A DNA stretch of 38,907 bases. Source: Ruminococcus sp. (GTDB taxonomy: Bacteria > Bacillota > Clostridia > Oscillospirales > Ruminococcaceae). The notes below the pieces were generated by a model that did no database searches, had not been told where the DNA came from, and saw nothing but the letters and a program-made list of their open reading frames with translations. The translations under genes were made by a program, and so were the position numbers. The stretch is taken from contig JAGCHA010000069.1 in assembly GCA_017649325.1 (NCBI GenBank), positions 1-38,907 of the forward strand, read 5' to 3'. Positions 38,855 through 38,907 of this stretch are shown here, piece after piece (position 1 is the first letter of the stretch; each line of letters begins with the position of its first letter).

Positions 38855-38907
38855 ATGAAACACGGCAAGAAATATGTTGACAGCGCAAAGGCTGTTGATT
38901 CTGCAAA
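38855..38907 (+). CDS. rplA: 50S ribosomal protein L1 (5' end only)
   Basis: Only the first 17 codons plus two bases are inside the window: MKHGKKYVDSAKAVDSA, the usual L1 start (MxxGKKY). AGGAGGA lies six bases before the ATG. Position directly after rplK confirms it. L1 forms the mobile stalk at the E site and autoregulates its operon. Confidence 0.93.
   Translation, partial: MKHGKKYVDSAKAVDSA

Overview
This window looks like chromosomal DNA from a low-to-mid GC, spore-former-related Firmicute of the Clostridia, most like Ruminococcus or another Oscillospiraceae. The reasons are the S-box (SAM-I) control of metK, consensus sigma-A promoters (several are TTGACA-N17-TATAAT), strong GGAGG ribosome binding sites, a SigH-like sigma factor, SpoIID- and SpoVD-like proteins, class B-like sortases, and a Firmicute-type parS centromere site. 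The genus is an inference from gene content and style, not from a search.

Layout. The left edge (1-1.1 kb) holds the 3' part of an unrecognised Lys/Glu-rich gene. It converges on a diguanylate cyclase that carries a LacI-type sugar-binding sensor. Divergent from that gene is metK behind a SAM-I riboswitch and its terminator. From 4.7 to 11.7 kb a tight leftward operon reads trmK-nif3 fusion, rlmA, NAD-dependent epimerase, AAC(3)-like acetyltransferase, rqcH, alkyladenine DNA glycosylase, AraC-type regulator. Upstream on the same strand lie a small zinc-ribbon gene with a tRNA-like element in its leader, a SigH-like sigma factor and a long coiled-coil protein with nine 11-residue repeats, which sits just downstream of ftsZ.

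From 14.8 to 29.2 kb lies a division and cell wall (dcw) cluster, all leftward: mraZ, rsmH, ftsL, PASTA-bearing class B PBP, murE (meso-DAP type), mraY, ftsW, murG, an alpha/beta hydrolase, murA, ftsQ, ftsZ. murF, murD, murC and ftsA are missing from it. Behind the mraZ promoter is a second leftward operon (29.5-33.6 kb) of two class B-like sortases and a secreted SpoIID/LytB protein whose conserved blocks are in permuted order.

From 33.7 to 36.8 kb an operon of NifS-type cysteine desulfurase, a one-TM protein and thiI would supply sulfur for 4-thiouridine in tRNA. Next is an intergenic stretch with a perfect parS palindrome and repeat-like hairpins. The right end is the rightward transcription/translation block rpmG-secE-nusG-rplK-rplA (rplA cut by the window edge), with two related stem-loops before rplK and rplA that look like L1 autoregulatory sites.

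The strongest leads are the parS site, the permuted SpoIID protein with its two sortases, the twin rplK/rplA leader motifs, the tRNA-like element near 12.1 kb, the hendecad-repeat protein beside ftsZ, and the TrmK-Nif3 fusion.
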